A stretch of 64,000 nt of DNA, taken from the NCBI RefSeq assembly GCF_051020975.1, contig NW_027478168.1, positions 11,222,001 through 11,286,000 of the forward strand, given 5' to 3'. The stretch is from Osmia lignaria lignaria. Lineage: Eukaryota; Arthropoda; Insecta; Hymenoptera; Megachilidae. Below the pieces are notes generated by a model that searched no databases, was not told where the DNA came from, and saw only the letters and a list, made by a program, of their open reading frames with translations. This document shows, piece by piece, positions 1 to 10,341 of this stretch (positions are counted from its first letter, which is position 1; each line of letters starts with the position of its first letter). The translations under genes and the position numbers were made by a program.

Positions 1-106
1 CGCTTCTGATCAAAAAATATCATAGAACATAAATTGTAGGAAACATAATTCTCTACAAAAAACGTCTCTTAACATTTTGCCATAGCTCGCTTCGTTTCCG
101 AGATAT
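1..106. repeat. Partial satellite monomer at left edge
   Basis: The window opens inside a monomer, at the ACGCTTCTGATCA element, and runs through the A-rich linker to the next TTGCAGA at 107. It carries the AAATTGTAGG form of the linker and the AAAAAACGTCTC variant that normally precedes a type A monomer, and a type A monomer does follow. The array therefore continues beyond the left edge. Confidence 0.95.
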
Positions 107-1074
107 TTGCAGATTCAGCTCAAAGGAACGGGCCTGACGGACATATTTCGAGATACTTCTTCTTCTTGTTGTTCTTCCTCTGCACAGCTAAGCTGGAAGT
201 GGCATTTGCAGCTCGCAATAGTGCAGAGTTATCTCAAAGAAAGGGGCCACGGTGTTTCTGTATCTCTATTATGTTGGTGCGGCTTCGGAACTTTTAAATA
301 TCTTGATATATCTCGAGAACTACGCATCTGATCAAAAAATATCATAGAAGATAAAAAGTAGGAAACTTAATTCTCTACAAAAAAGGTCTCTTAACATTTC
401 GCCATAGCTCGCTTCGTTTCCGAGATATTTGCAGATATATCTCAAGGGAAGGGGCCTGTCGGACATATTTCGAGATATTTCTTCTTCTTGTTGTTCTTCT
501 TCTGCACAGCTAAGCTGGGAATGGCATTTGCGGCTCGCACTATTGCAGAGTTATCTCAAAGAAAGGGGCCACGGTGTTTCTGTATCTCTATTATGTTGGT
601 GCGGCTTCGGAACTTTTAAATATCTCGATATATCTCGAAAACTACGCTTCTGATCAAAAAATATCATAGAACGTAAATTGTAGGAAACATAATTCTCTAC
701 ATAAAACGTCTCTTAACATTTTGCCATAGCTCGCTTCGTTTCCGAGATATTTGCAGATTCAGCTCAAAGGAACGGGCCTGACGGACATATTTCGAGATAC
801 TTCTTCTTCTTGTTGTTCTTCCTCTGCACAGCTAAGCTGGAAGTGGCATTTGCAGCTCGCAATAGTGCAGAGTTATCTCAAAGAAAGGGGCCACGGTGTT
901 TCTGTATCTCTATTATGTTGGTGCGGCTTCGGAACTTTTAAATATCTTGATATACCTCGAGAACTACGCATCTGATCAAAAAATATCATAGAACATAAAA
1001 AGTAGGAAACTTAATTCTCTACAAAAAAGGTCTCTTAACATTTTGCCATAGCTCGCTTCGTTTCCGAGATATTT

Positions 1075-1100
1075 GCAGATTTATCTCAAGGGAAGGGGCC
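1075..1100 (+). repeat. Internal direct repeat, copy 1 (26 bp)
   Basis: This element begins GCAGATTTATCTCAA and ends GAAGGGGCC. It matches 23 of 26 bases with 1189-1214 in the same monomer, 114 bp downstream. The three mismatches are at element positions 6, 16 and 18. The pair is present in nearly every monomer, so it predates amplification of the array. Confidence 0.9.
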
Positions 1101-1121
1101 TGACGGACATATTTCGAGATA

Positions 1122-1147
1122 TTTCTTCTTCTTGTTGTTCTTCTTCT
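1122..1147 (+). repeat. Pyrimidine tract (CTT-rich)
   Basis: Twenty-four of 26 bases are T or C, interrupted by two G residues. It is a degenerate run of TTC units and occurs at the same place in all monomers. Its length does not change between copies although it is a microsatellite-like sequence; only substitutions vary it (for example TTCATC, TTCCTC, TTATTC, TTCTGC). Confidence 0.8.
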
Positions 1148-1188
1148 GCACAGCTGAGCTGGAAGTGGCATTTGCAGGTCGCAATAGT

Positions 1189-1214
1189 GCAGAGTTATCT
1201 CAAAGAAAGGGGCC
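1189..1214 (+). repeat. Internal direct repeat, copy 2 (26 bp)
   Basis: This element begins GCAGAGTTATCTCAA and ends AAAGGGGCC, matching 1075-1100 at 23 of 26 positions. In many monomers a short AGCTCGC also lies upstream of both copies, though at different distances (about 25 and 13 bases), so the original duplicated piece may have been longer and later altered by indels. Confidence 0.88.
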
Positions 1215-1394
1215 ACGGTGTTTCTGTATCTCTATTATGTTGGTGCGGCTTCGGAACTTTTAAATATCTCGATATATCTCGAAAACTACGCTTCTGATCA
1301 AAAAATATCATAGAACATAAATTGTAGGAAACATAATTCTCTACAAAAAACGTCTCTTAACATTTTGCCATAGCTCGCTTCGTTTCCGAGATAT

Positions 1395-1716
1395 TTGCAG
1401 ATTCAGCTCAAAGGAACGGGCCTGACGGACATATTTCGAGATACTTCTTCTTCTTGTTGTTCTTCCTCTGCACAGCTAAGCTGGAAGTGGCATTTGCAGC
1501 TCGCAATAGTGCAGAGTTATCTCAAAGAAAGGGGCCACGGTGTTTCTGTATCTCTATTATGTTGGTGCGGCTTCGGAACTTTTAAATATCTTGATATATC
1601 TCGAGAACTACGCATCTGATCAAAAAATATCATAGAACATAAAAAGTAGGAAACTTAATTCTCTACAAAAAAGGTCTCTTAACATTTTGCCATAGCTCGC
1701 TTCGTTCCCGAGATAT
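1395..1716 (+). repeat. Type A monomer (representative)
   Basis: Type A is marked by CAGATTCAGCTCAAAGGAAC in place of the usual CAGATTTATCTCAAGGGAAG, often by GAGATACTTCTTC, by TTCTTCCTCTGC, and by AAAAAACGTCTC just upstream of the unit. Members start at 107, 751, 1395, 2361, 3327, 4293, 5581, 8156, 8800, 10088, 11698, 13630, 14274, 15240, 16206 and 18138, then only once more at 33594. The type is therefore nearly confined to the first 18.5 kb. Confidence 0.9.
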
Positions 1717-2038
1717 TTGCAGATTTATCTCAAGGGAAGGGGCCTGACGGACATATTTCGAGATATTTCTTCCTCTTGTTGTTCTTCTTCTGCACAGCTA
1801 AGCTGGAAGTGGCATTTGCGGCTCGCACTAGTGCAGAGTTATCTCAAAGAAAGGGGCCACGGTGTTTCTGTATCTCTATTATGTTGGTGCGGCTTCGGAA
1901 CTTTTAAATATCTCGATATATCTCGAAAACTACGCTTCTGATCAAAAAATATCATAGAACCTAGATTGTAGGAAACATAATTCTCTACAAAAAAGGTCTC
2001 TTAACATTTTGCCATAGCTCGCTTCGTTTCCGAGATAT
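1717..2038 (+). repeat. Type B monomer (representative)
   Basis: Type B is marked by GCGGCTCGCACTAGTGCAGAG in the second half where other units have GCAGCTCGCAATAGTGCAGAG, and usually by the AAAACTACGCTTCTGATC end. In this copy the unit is preceded by TTCGTTCCCGAG and followed by the linker GAACCTAGATTGTAGG. B-like units recur throughout the first 18 kb and again at 30374, 31662, 32950, 34560, 34882, 36814 and 60320. Confidence 0.85.
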
Positions 2039-2360
2039 TTGCAGATTTATCTCAAGGGAAGGGGCCTGACGGACATATTTCGAGATATTTCTTCTTCTTG
2101 TTGTTCTTCTTCTGCACAGCTGAGCTGGAAGTGGCATTTGCAGGTCGCAATAGTGCAGAGTTATCTCAAAGAAAGGGGCCACGGTGTTTCTGTATCTCTA
2201 TTATGTTGGTGCGGCTTCGGAACTTTTAAATATCTCGATATATCTCGAAAACTACGCTTCTGATCAAAAAATATCATAGAACATAAATTGTAGGAAACAT
2301 AATTCTCTACAAAAAACGTCTCTTAACATTTTGCCATAGCTCGCTTCGTTTCCGAGATAT
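2039..2360 (+). repeat. Type C monomer (representative)
   Basis: Type C is marked by CACAGCTGAGCTGG and GCAGGTCGCAATAGTG. It follows type B in the 966 bp trimer near the left end. Other members start at 1073, 3005, 5259, 6868, 7512, 8478, 10410, 10732, 12342 and 12664. The GCAGGTCGC mark without the CTGAG mark returns near the right end at 59676, 60964, 61608 and 61930. Confidence 0.85.
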
Positions 2361-3648
2361 TTGCAGATTCAGCTCAAAGGAACGGGCCTGACGGACATAT
2401 TTCGAGATACTTCTTCTTCTTGTTGTTCTTCCTCTGCACAGCTAAGCTGGAAGTGGCATTTGCAGCTCGCAATAGTGCAGAGTTATCTCAAAGAAAGGGG
2501 CCACGGTGTTTCTGTATCTCTATTATGTTGGTGCGGCTTCGGAACTTTTAAATATCTTGATATATCTCGAGAACTACGCATCTGATCAAAAAATATCATA
2601 GAACATAAAAAGTAGGAAACTTAATTCTCTACAAAAAAGGTCTCTTAACATTTTGCCATAGCTCGCTTCGTTCCCGAGATATTTGCAGATTTATCTCAAG
2701 GGAAGGGGCCTGACGGACATATTTCGAGATATTTCTTCCTCTTGTTGTTCTTCTTCTGCACAGCTAAGCTGGAAGTGGCATTTGCGGCTCGCACTAGTGC
2801 AGAGTTATCTCAAAGAAAGGGGCCACGGTGTTTCTGTATCTCTATTATGTTGGTGCGGCTTCGGAACTTTTAAATATCTCGATATATCTCGAAAACTACG
2901 CTTCTGATCAAAAAATATCATAGAACCTAGATTGTAGGAAACATAATTCTCTACAAAAAAGGTCTCTTAACATTTTGCCATAGCTCGCTTCGTTTCCGAG
3001 ATATTTGCAGATTTATCTCAAGGGAAGGGGCCTGACGGACATATTTCGAGATATTTCTTCTTCTTGTTGTTCTTCTTCTGCACAGCTGAGCTGGAAGTGG
3101 CATTTGCAGGTCGCAATAGTGCAGAGTTATCTCAAAGAAAGGGGCCACGGTGTTTCTGTATCTCTATTATGTTGGTGCGGCTTCGGAACTTTTAAATATC
3201 TCGATATATCTCGAAAACTACGCTTCTGATCAAAAAATATCATAGAACATAAATTGTAGGAAACATAATTCTCTACAAAAAACGTCTCTTAACATTTTGC
3301 CATAGCTCGCTTCGTTTCCGAGATATTTGCAGATTCAGCTCAAAGGAACGGGCCTGACGGACATATTTCGAGATACTTCTTCTTCTTGTTGTTCTTCCTC
3401 TGCACAGCTAAGCTGGAAGTGGCATTTGCAGCTCGCAATAGTGCAGAGTTATCTCAAAGAAAGGGGCCACGGTGTTTCTGTATCTCTATTATGTTGGTGC
3501 GGCTTCGGAACTTTTAAATATCTTGATATATCTCGAGAACTACGCATCTGATCAAAAAATATCATAGAACATAAAAAGTAGGAAACTTAATTCTCTACAA
3601 AAAAGGTCTCTTAACATTTTGCCATAGCTCGCTTCGTTCCCGAGATAT

Positions 3649-6224
3649 TTGCAGATTTATCTCAACGGAAGGGGCCTGACGGACATATTTCGAGATATTT
3701 CTTCCTCTTGTTGTTCTTCTTCTGCACAGCTAAGCTGGAAGTGGCATTTGCGGCTCGCAATAGTGCAGAGTTATCTCAAAGAAAGGGGCCACGGTGTTTC
3801 TGTATCTCTATTATGTTGGTGCGGCTTCGGAACTTTTAAATATCTTGATATATCTCGAGAACTACGCATCTGATCAAAAAATATCATAGAACATAAAAAG
3901 TAGGAAACTTAATTCTCTACAAAAAAGGTCTCTTAACATTTTGCCATAGCTCGCTTCGTTCCCGAGATATTTGCAGATTTATCTCAAGGGAAGGGGCCTG
4001 ACGGACATATTTCGAGATATTTCTTCCTCTTGTTGTTCTTCTTCTGCACAGCTAAGCTGGAAGTGGCATTTGCGGCTCGCAATAGTGCAGAGTTATCTCA
4101 AAGAAAGGGGCCACGGTGTTTCTGTATCTCTATTATGTTGGTGCGGCTTCGGAACTTTTAAATATCTCGATATATCTCGAAAACTACGCTTCTGATCAAA
4201 AAATATCATAGAACATAAATTGTAGGAAACATAATTCTCTACAAAAAACGTCTCTTCACATTTTGCCATAGCTCGCTTCGTTTCCGAGATATTTGCAGAT
4301 TCAGCTCAAAGGAACGGGCCTGACGGACATATTTCGAGATACTTCTTCTTCTTGTTGTTCTTCCTCTGCACAGCTAAGCTGGAAGTGGCATTTGCAGCTC
4401 GCAATAGTGCAGAGTTATCTCAAAGAAAGGGGCCACGGTGTTTCTGTATCTCTATTATGTTGGTGCGGCTTCGGAACTTTTAAATATCTTGATATATCTC
4501 GAGAACTACGCATCTGATCAAAAAATATCATAGAACATAAAAAGTAGGAAACTTAATTCTCTACAAAAAAGGTCTCTTAACATTTTGCCATAGCTCGCTT
4601 CGTTCCCGAGATATTTGCAGATTTATCTCAACGGAAGGGGCCTGACGGACATATTTCGAGATATTTCTTCCTCTTGTTGTTCTTCTTCTGCACAGCTAAG
4701 CTGGAAGTGGCATTTGCGGCTCGCAATAGTGCAGAGTTATCTCAAAGAAAGGGGCCACGGTGTTTCTGTATCTCTATTATGTTGGTGCGGCTTCGGAACT
4801 TTTAAATATCTTGATATATCTCGAGAACTACGCATCTGATCAAAAAATATCATAGAACATAAAAAGTAGGAAACTTAATTCTCTACAAAAAAGGTCTCTT
4901 AACATTTTGCCATAGCTCGCTTCGTTCCCGAGATATTTGCAGATTTATCTCAAGGGAAGGGGCCTGACGGACATATTTCGAGATATTTCTTCCTCTTGTT
5001 GTTCTTCTTCTGCACAGCTAAGCTGGAAGTGGCATTTGCGGCTCGCACTAGTGCAGAGTTATCTCAAAGAAAGGGGCCACGGTGTTTCTGTATCTCTATT
5101 ATGTTGGTGCGGCTTCGGAACTTTTAAATATCTCGATATATCTCGAAAACTACGCTTCTGATCAAAAAATATCATAGAACCTAGATTGTAGGAAACATAA
5201 TTCTCTACAAAAAAGGTCTCTTAACATTTTGCCATAGTTCGCTTGGTTTCCGAGATATTTGCAGATATATCTCAAGGGAAGGGGCCTGACGGACATATTT
5301 CGAGATATTTCTTCTTCTTGTTGTTCTTCTTCTGCACAGCTGAGCTGGAAGTGGCATTTGCAGGTCGCAATAGTGCAGAGTTATCTCAAAGAAAGGGGCC
5401 ACGGTGTTTCTGTATCTCTATTATGTTGGTGCGGCTTCGGAACTTTTAAATATCTCGATATATCTCGAAAACTACGCTTCTGATCAAAAAATATCATAGA
5501 ACATAAATTGTAGGAAACATAATTCTCTACAAAAAACGTCTCTTCACATTTTGCCATAGCTCGCTTCGTTTCCGAGATATTTGCAGATTCAGCTCAAAGG
5601 AACGGGCCTGACGGACATATTTCGAGATACTTCTTCTTCTTGTTGTTCTTCCTCTGCACAGCTAAGCTGGAAGTGGCATTTGCAGCTCGCAATAGTGCAG
5701 AGTTATCTCAAAGAAAGGGGCCACGGTGTTTCTGTATCTCTATTATGTTGGTGCGGCTTCGAAACTTTTAAATATCTTGATATATCTCGAGAACTACGCA
5801 TCTGATCAAAAAATATCATAGAACATAAAAAGTAGGAAACTTAATTCTCTACAAAAAAGGTCTCTTAACATTTTGCCATAGCTCGCTTCGTTCCCGAGAT
5901 ATTTGCAGATTTATCTCAACGGAAGGGGCCTGACGGACATATTTCGAGATATTTCTTCCTCTTGTTGTTCTTCTTCTGCACAGCTAAGCTGGAAGTGGCA
6001 TTTGCGGCTCGCACTAGTGCAGAGTTATCTCAAAGAAAGGGGCCACGGTGTTTCTGTATCTCTATTATGTTGGTGCGGCTTCGGAACTTTTAAATATCTC
6101 GATATATCTCGAAAACTACGCTTCTGATCAAAAAATATCATAGAACATAAATTGTAGGAAACATTATTCTCTACAAAAAAGGTCTCTTAACATTTTGCCA
6201 TAGCTCGCTTCGTTTCCGAGATAT
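3649..6224 (+). repeat. Degenerate continuation of the A-B-C trimer
   Basis: Units start at 3649 (B-like), 3971 (B-like), 4293 (A), 4615 (B-like), 4937 (B), 5259 (C), 5581 (A) and 5903 (B-like). A changed base giving CTCAACGG links the 3649, 4615 and 5903 units. CTCTTCACATTTT, in place of CTCTTAACATTTT, marks the linkers before the A units at 4293 and 5581 (four monomers apart). The period is therefore a mix of three and four monomers, as expected if unequal exchange shifted the register. Confidence 0.75.
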
Positions 6225-6545
6225 TTGCAGATTTATCTCAAGGGAAGGGTCCTGATGGACATATTTCGAGATATTTCTTCTTCTTGTTGTTCTTCTTCTG
6301 CACAGCTAAACTGGAAGTGGCATCTCCTGCTCGCAATCGTGCAGAGTTATCCAAAGAACGGGGCCACGGTGTTTCTGTATCTCTATTATGTTGGTGCGGC
6401 TTCGGAACTTTTAAATATCTTGATATATCTCGAGAACTACGCCTCTGATCGAAAAATATCATAGAACGTAAAAAGTAGGAAACTTAATTCTCTACAAAAA
6501 AGGTCTCTTAACATTTTGCCATAGCTCGTTTCGTTTCCGAGATAT
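6225..6545 (+). repeat. Length-variant monomer, 321 bp
   Basis: This is the only unit not 322 bp long. The second TTATCTCAAAG element reads GTTATCCAAAGAACGGGG, with one base missing at about 6350. The same 40 bases also carry several substitutions: CATCTCCTGC in place of CATTTCCAGC, CGTGCAG, and GAACGG. Upstream it has AAGGGTCCTGATGGAC, shared with units at 9444, 36170, 39068 and 44864, which are all full length. The shift opens an ATG-started 74-codon minus-strand frame (6238-6462), which I regard as chance. Confidence 0.92.
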
Positions 6546-9500
6546 TTGCAGATATATCTCAAGGGAAGGGGCCTGACGGACATATTTCGAGATATTTCCT
6601 CTTCTTGTTGTTCTTCTTCTGCACAGCTAAACTGGAAGTGGCATTTCCAGCTCGCAATAGCGCAGAGTTATCTCAAAGAAAGGGGCCACGGTGTTTCTGT
6701 ATCTCTATTATGTTGGTGCGGCTTCGGAACTTTTAAATATCTTGATATATCTCGAGAACTACGCATCTGATCAAAAAATATCATAGAACATAAAAAGTAG
6801 GAAACTTAATTCTGTACAAAAACGGTCTCTTAACATTTTGCCATAGCTCGCTTCGTTTCCGAGATATTTGCAGATTTATCTCAAGGGAAGGGGCCTGACG
6901 GACATATTTCGAGATATTTCTTCTTCTTGTTGTTCTTCTTCTGCACAGCTGAGCTGGAAGTGGCATTTGCAGGTCGCAATAGTGCAGAGTTATCTCAAAG
7001 AAAGGGGCCACGGTGTTTCTGTATCTCTATTATGTTGGTGCGGCTTCGGAGCTTTTAAATATCTTGATATATCTCGAGAACTACGCCTCTGATCAAAAAA
7101 TATCATAGAACGTAAATTGTAGGAAACATTATTCTCTACAAAAAAGGTCTCTTAACATTTTGCCATAGCTCGCTTCGTTTCCGAGATATTTGCAGATTTA
7201 TCTCAAGGGAAGGGGCCTGACGGACATATTTCGAGATATTTCTTCTTCTTGTTGTTGTTCTTCTGCACAGCTAAGCTGGAAGTGGCATTTGCAGCGCGCA
7301 ATAGTGCAGAGTTATCTCAAAGAAAGGGGCCACGGTGTTTCTGTATCTCTATTATGTTGGTGCGGCTTCGGAACTTTTAAATATCTTGATACATCTCGAG
7401 AACTACGCATCTGATCAAAAAATATCATAGAAGATAAAAAGTAGGAAACTTAATTCTCTACAAAAAAGGTCTCTTAACATTTCGCCATAGCTCGCTTCGT
7501 TTCCGAGATATTTGCAGATTTATCTCAAGGGAAGGGGCCTGTCGGACATATTTCGAGATATTTCTTCTTCTTGTTGTTCTTCTTCTGCACAGCTGAGCTG
7601 GAAGTGGCATTTGCAGGTCGCAATAGTGCAGAGTTATCTCAAAGAAAGGTGCCACGGTGTTTCTGTATCTCTATTATGTTGGTGCGGCTTCGGAACTTTT
7701 AAATATCTCGATATATCTCGAAAACTACGCTTCTGATCAAAAAATATCATAGAACATAAATTGTAGGACACATTATTCTCTACAAAAAAGATCTCTTAAC
7801 ATTTTGCCATAGCTCGCTTCGTTTCCGAGATATTTGCAGATTTATCTCAAGGGAAGGGGCCTGTCGGACATATTTCGAGATATTTCTTCTTCTTGTTGTT
7901 CTTCTACTGCACAGCTAAGCTGGAAGTGGCATTTGCGGCTCGCACTAGTGCAGAGTTATCTCAGAGAAAGGGGCCACGGTGTTTCTGTATCTCTATTATG
8001 TTGGTGCGGCTTCGGAACTTTTAAATATCTCGATATATCTCGAAAACTACGCTTCTGATCAAAAAATATCATAGAACATAAATTGTAGGAAACATAATTC
8101 TCTACAAAAAACGTCTCTTAACATTTTGCGATAGCTCGCTTCGTTTCCGAGATATTTGCAGTTTCAGCTCAAAGGAACGGGCCTGACGGACATATTTCGA
8201 GATACTTCTTCTTCTTGTTGTTCTTCCTCTGCACAGCTAAGCTGGAAGTGGCATTTGCAGCTCGCAATAGTGCCGAGTCATCCCAAAGAAAGGGGCCACG
8301 GTGTTTCTGTATCTCTATTATGTTGGTGCGGCTTCGGAACTTTTAAATATCTTGATATATCTCGAGAACTACGCATCTGATCAAAAAATATCATAGAACA
8401 TAAAAGGTAGGAAACTTAATTCTCTACAAAAAAGGTCTCTTAACATTTTGCCATAGCTCGCTTCGTTTCCGAGATATTTGCAGATTTATCTCAAGGGAAG
8501 GGGCCTGACGGACATATTTCGGGATATTTCTTCTTCTTGTTGTTCTTCTTCTGCACAGCTGAGCTGGAAGTGGCATTTGCAGGTCGCAATAGTGCAGAGT
8601 TATCTCAAAGAAAGGGGCCACGGTGTTTCTGTATCTCTATTATGTTGGTGCGGCTTCGGAACTTTTAAATATCTCGATATATCTCAAAAACTACGCTTCT
8701 GATCAAAAAATATCATAGAACATAAATTGTAGGAAACATAATTCTCTACAAAAAACGTCTCTTAACATTTTGCCATAGCTCGCTTCGTTTCCGAGATATT
8801 TGCAGATTCAGCTCAAAGGAACTGGCCTGACGGACATATTTCGAGATATTTCTTCTTCTTGTTGTTCTTCCTCTGCACAGCTAAGCTGGAAGTGGCATTT
8901 GCAGCTCGCAATAGTGCAGAGTTATCTCAAAGAAAGGGGCCACGGTGTTTCTGTATCTCTATTATGTTGGTGCGGCTTCGGAACTTTTAAATATCTTGAT
9001 ATATCTCGAGAACTACGCATCTGATCAAAAAATATCATAGAACATAAATTGTAGGAAACATAATTCTCTACAAAAAAGGTATCTTAACATTTTGCCATAG
9101 CTCGCTTCGTTTCCGAGATATTTGCAGATATATCTCAAGGGAAGGGGCCTGCCGGACATATTTCGAGATATTTCTTCTTCTTGTTGTTCTTCTTCTGCAC
9201 AGCTAAGCTGGAAGTGGCATTTACAGCTCGCAATAGTGCAGAGTTATCTCAAAGAAAGGGGCCACGGTGTTTCTGTATCTCTATTATGTTGGTGCTGCTT
9301 CGGAACTTTTAAATATCTTGATATATCTCGAGAACTACGCATCTGATCAAAAAATATCATAGAACATGAAAAGTAGGAAACTTAATTCTCTACAAAAAAG
9401 GTCTCTTAACATTTTGCCATAGCTCTCTTCGTTTCCGAGATATTTGCAGATTTATCTCAAGGGAAGGGTCCTGATGGACATATTTCGAGATATTTCTTCT

Positions 9501-10341
9501 TCTTGTTGTTCTTCTTCTGCACAGCTAAACTGGAAGTGGCATTTCCAGCTCGCAATCGTGCAGAGTTATCTCAAAGAAAGGGGCCACGGTGTTTCTGTAT
9601 CTCTATTATGTTGGTGCGGCTTCGGAACTTTTAAATATCTTGATATATCTCGAGAACTACGCCTCTGATCGAAAAATATCATAGAACATAAAAAGTACGA
9701 AACTTAATTCTCTACAAAAAAGGTCTCTTAACATTTTGCCATAGCTCGCTTCGTTTCCGAGATATTTGCAGATTTATCTCAAGGGAAGGGGCCTGACGGA
9801 CATATTTCGAGATATTTCTTCTTCTTGTTGTTCTTCTTCTGCACAGCTAAGCTGGAAGTGGCATTTGCAGCGCGCAATAGTGCAGAGTTATCTCAAAGAA
9901 AGGGGCCACTGTGTTTCTGAATCTGTATTATGTTGGTGCGGCTTCGGAACTTTTAAATATCTCGATATATCTCGAAAACTACGCTTCTGATCAAAAAATA
10001 TCATAGAACATAAATTGTAGGAAACATAATTCTCTACAAAAAACGTCTCTTAACATTTTGCCATAGCTCGCTTCGTTTCCGAGATATTTGCAGATTCAGC
10101 TCAAAAGAACGGGCCTGACGGACATATTTCGAGATACTTCTTCTTCTTGTTGTTCTTCCTCTGCACAGCTAAGCTGGAAGTGGCATTTGCAGCTCGCAAT
10201 AGTGCAGAGTTATCTCAAAGAAAGGGGCCACGGTGTTTCTGTATCTGTATTATGTTGGTGCGGCTTCGGAACTTTTAAATATCTTGATATATCTCGAGAA
10301 CTACGCATCTGATCAAAAAATATCATAGAAGATAAAAAGTG
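6546..10341 (+). repeat. Mixed monomers without a clear higher-order period
   Basis: Units alternate among C (6868, 7512, 8478), A (8156, 8800, 10088), B-like (7834) and N-type (6546, 9444) with no consistent order that I could follow. The unit at 8156 is notably divergent, with TTTTGCGATAGC just upstream, CAGTTTCAGCTC, and GCCGAGTCATCCC in place of GCAGAGTTATCTC. This stretch may be older or more reshuffled than its neighbours. Confidence 0.7.

Larger units (their letters stand above)
1113..1283. repeat. Imperfect inverted repeat within the monomer
   Basis: TTCGAGATATTTC at 1113-1125 is the reverse complement of GATATATCTCGAA at 1271-1283 with one mismatch in 13. The arms are separated by about 145 bases. 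The same arms recur in most monomers, often with GAGA in place of GAAA at the second arm. The pair could be a dyad for a dimeric protein or a weak stem in a transcript; the sequence does not decide between these. Confidence 0.6.
1073..1297 (+). other. Fortuitous 74-codon open frame in the monomer, judged non-coding
   Basis: A frame open for 74 codons starts at the TTG of TTGCAGA and ends at the TGA of CTGATCA. By spacing it is open in about 184 of 198 complete monomers. It has no ATG start, no recognisable domain, and many differences between copies change the amino acid. Stops arise freely by single substitutions (for example TAG in the 36492, 39390, 45186, 49372, 52592, 58066 and 58710 units). 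Because 322 is not a multiple of three, it cannot read in frame into the next monomer. Persistence of the frame is explained by the low divergence between copies. A minus-strand frame of 65 codons, starting with GTG (for example 1019-1216), is rejected for the same reasons. Confidence 0.85.
1073..1394 (+). repeat. Representative satellite monomer (322 bp)
   Basis: This unit (type C) serves as the reference for internal structure. In order it holds: TTGCAGA; the first TTATCTCAAGGGAAGGGGCC element; an AT-rich CGAGATATTT element; a 26-base pyrimidine tract; CTGGAAGTGGCATTTGCAG; the second TTATCTCAAAGAAAGGGGCC element; GGTGCGGCTTCGGAAC; TTTTAAATATCTC; a second TATCTC; ACGCTTCTGATCA with a following A6 run; TAGGAAACATAATTCTCTAC with another A6 run; and CATTTTGCCATAGCTCGC leading into CGAGATATTTGCAG of the next unit. 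Hand count gives 62 C and 65 G in 322 bases, about 39% GC. The length is twice 161, near a dinucleosome. TGATCA (a BclI site) is present in most units; CTCGAG (XhoI) in many. Confidence 0.93.
1010..3665 (+). repeat. Higher-order repeat: trimer, 966 bp, about 2.75 copies
   Basis: Positions across this block match those 966 bp further on, in the order C-A-B. The reference copies start at C 1073, 2039, 3005; A 1395, 2361, 3327; B 1717, 2683. Linked marks repeat with the same period, including GTTCCCGAG before B and GAACCTAGATTG after B. I found no difference between the compared copies. The exact period stops at 3666, where the B-like unit at 3649 has CTCAACGG in place of CTCAAGGG. A looser A-B-x spacing carries on to about 6.2 kb. 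Confidence 0.88.

Noticed and set aside
1049..1075. CENP-B box in the CTTCGTTTCCGAGATA region
   Set aside because: It starts with TTCG but lacks the required A and CGGG positions of the NTTCGNNNNANNCGGGN consensus, and no other site fits better by eye.
1122..1147. Telomere-like or microsatellite tract
   Set aside because: The TTC-rich stretch is short, degenerate and embedded in each monomer; no TTAGG or TTAGGG run occurs.
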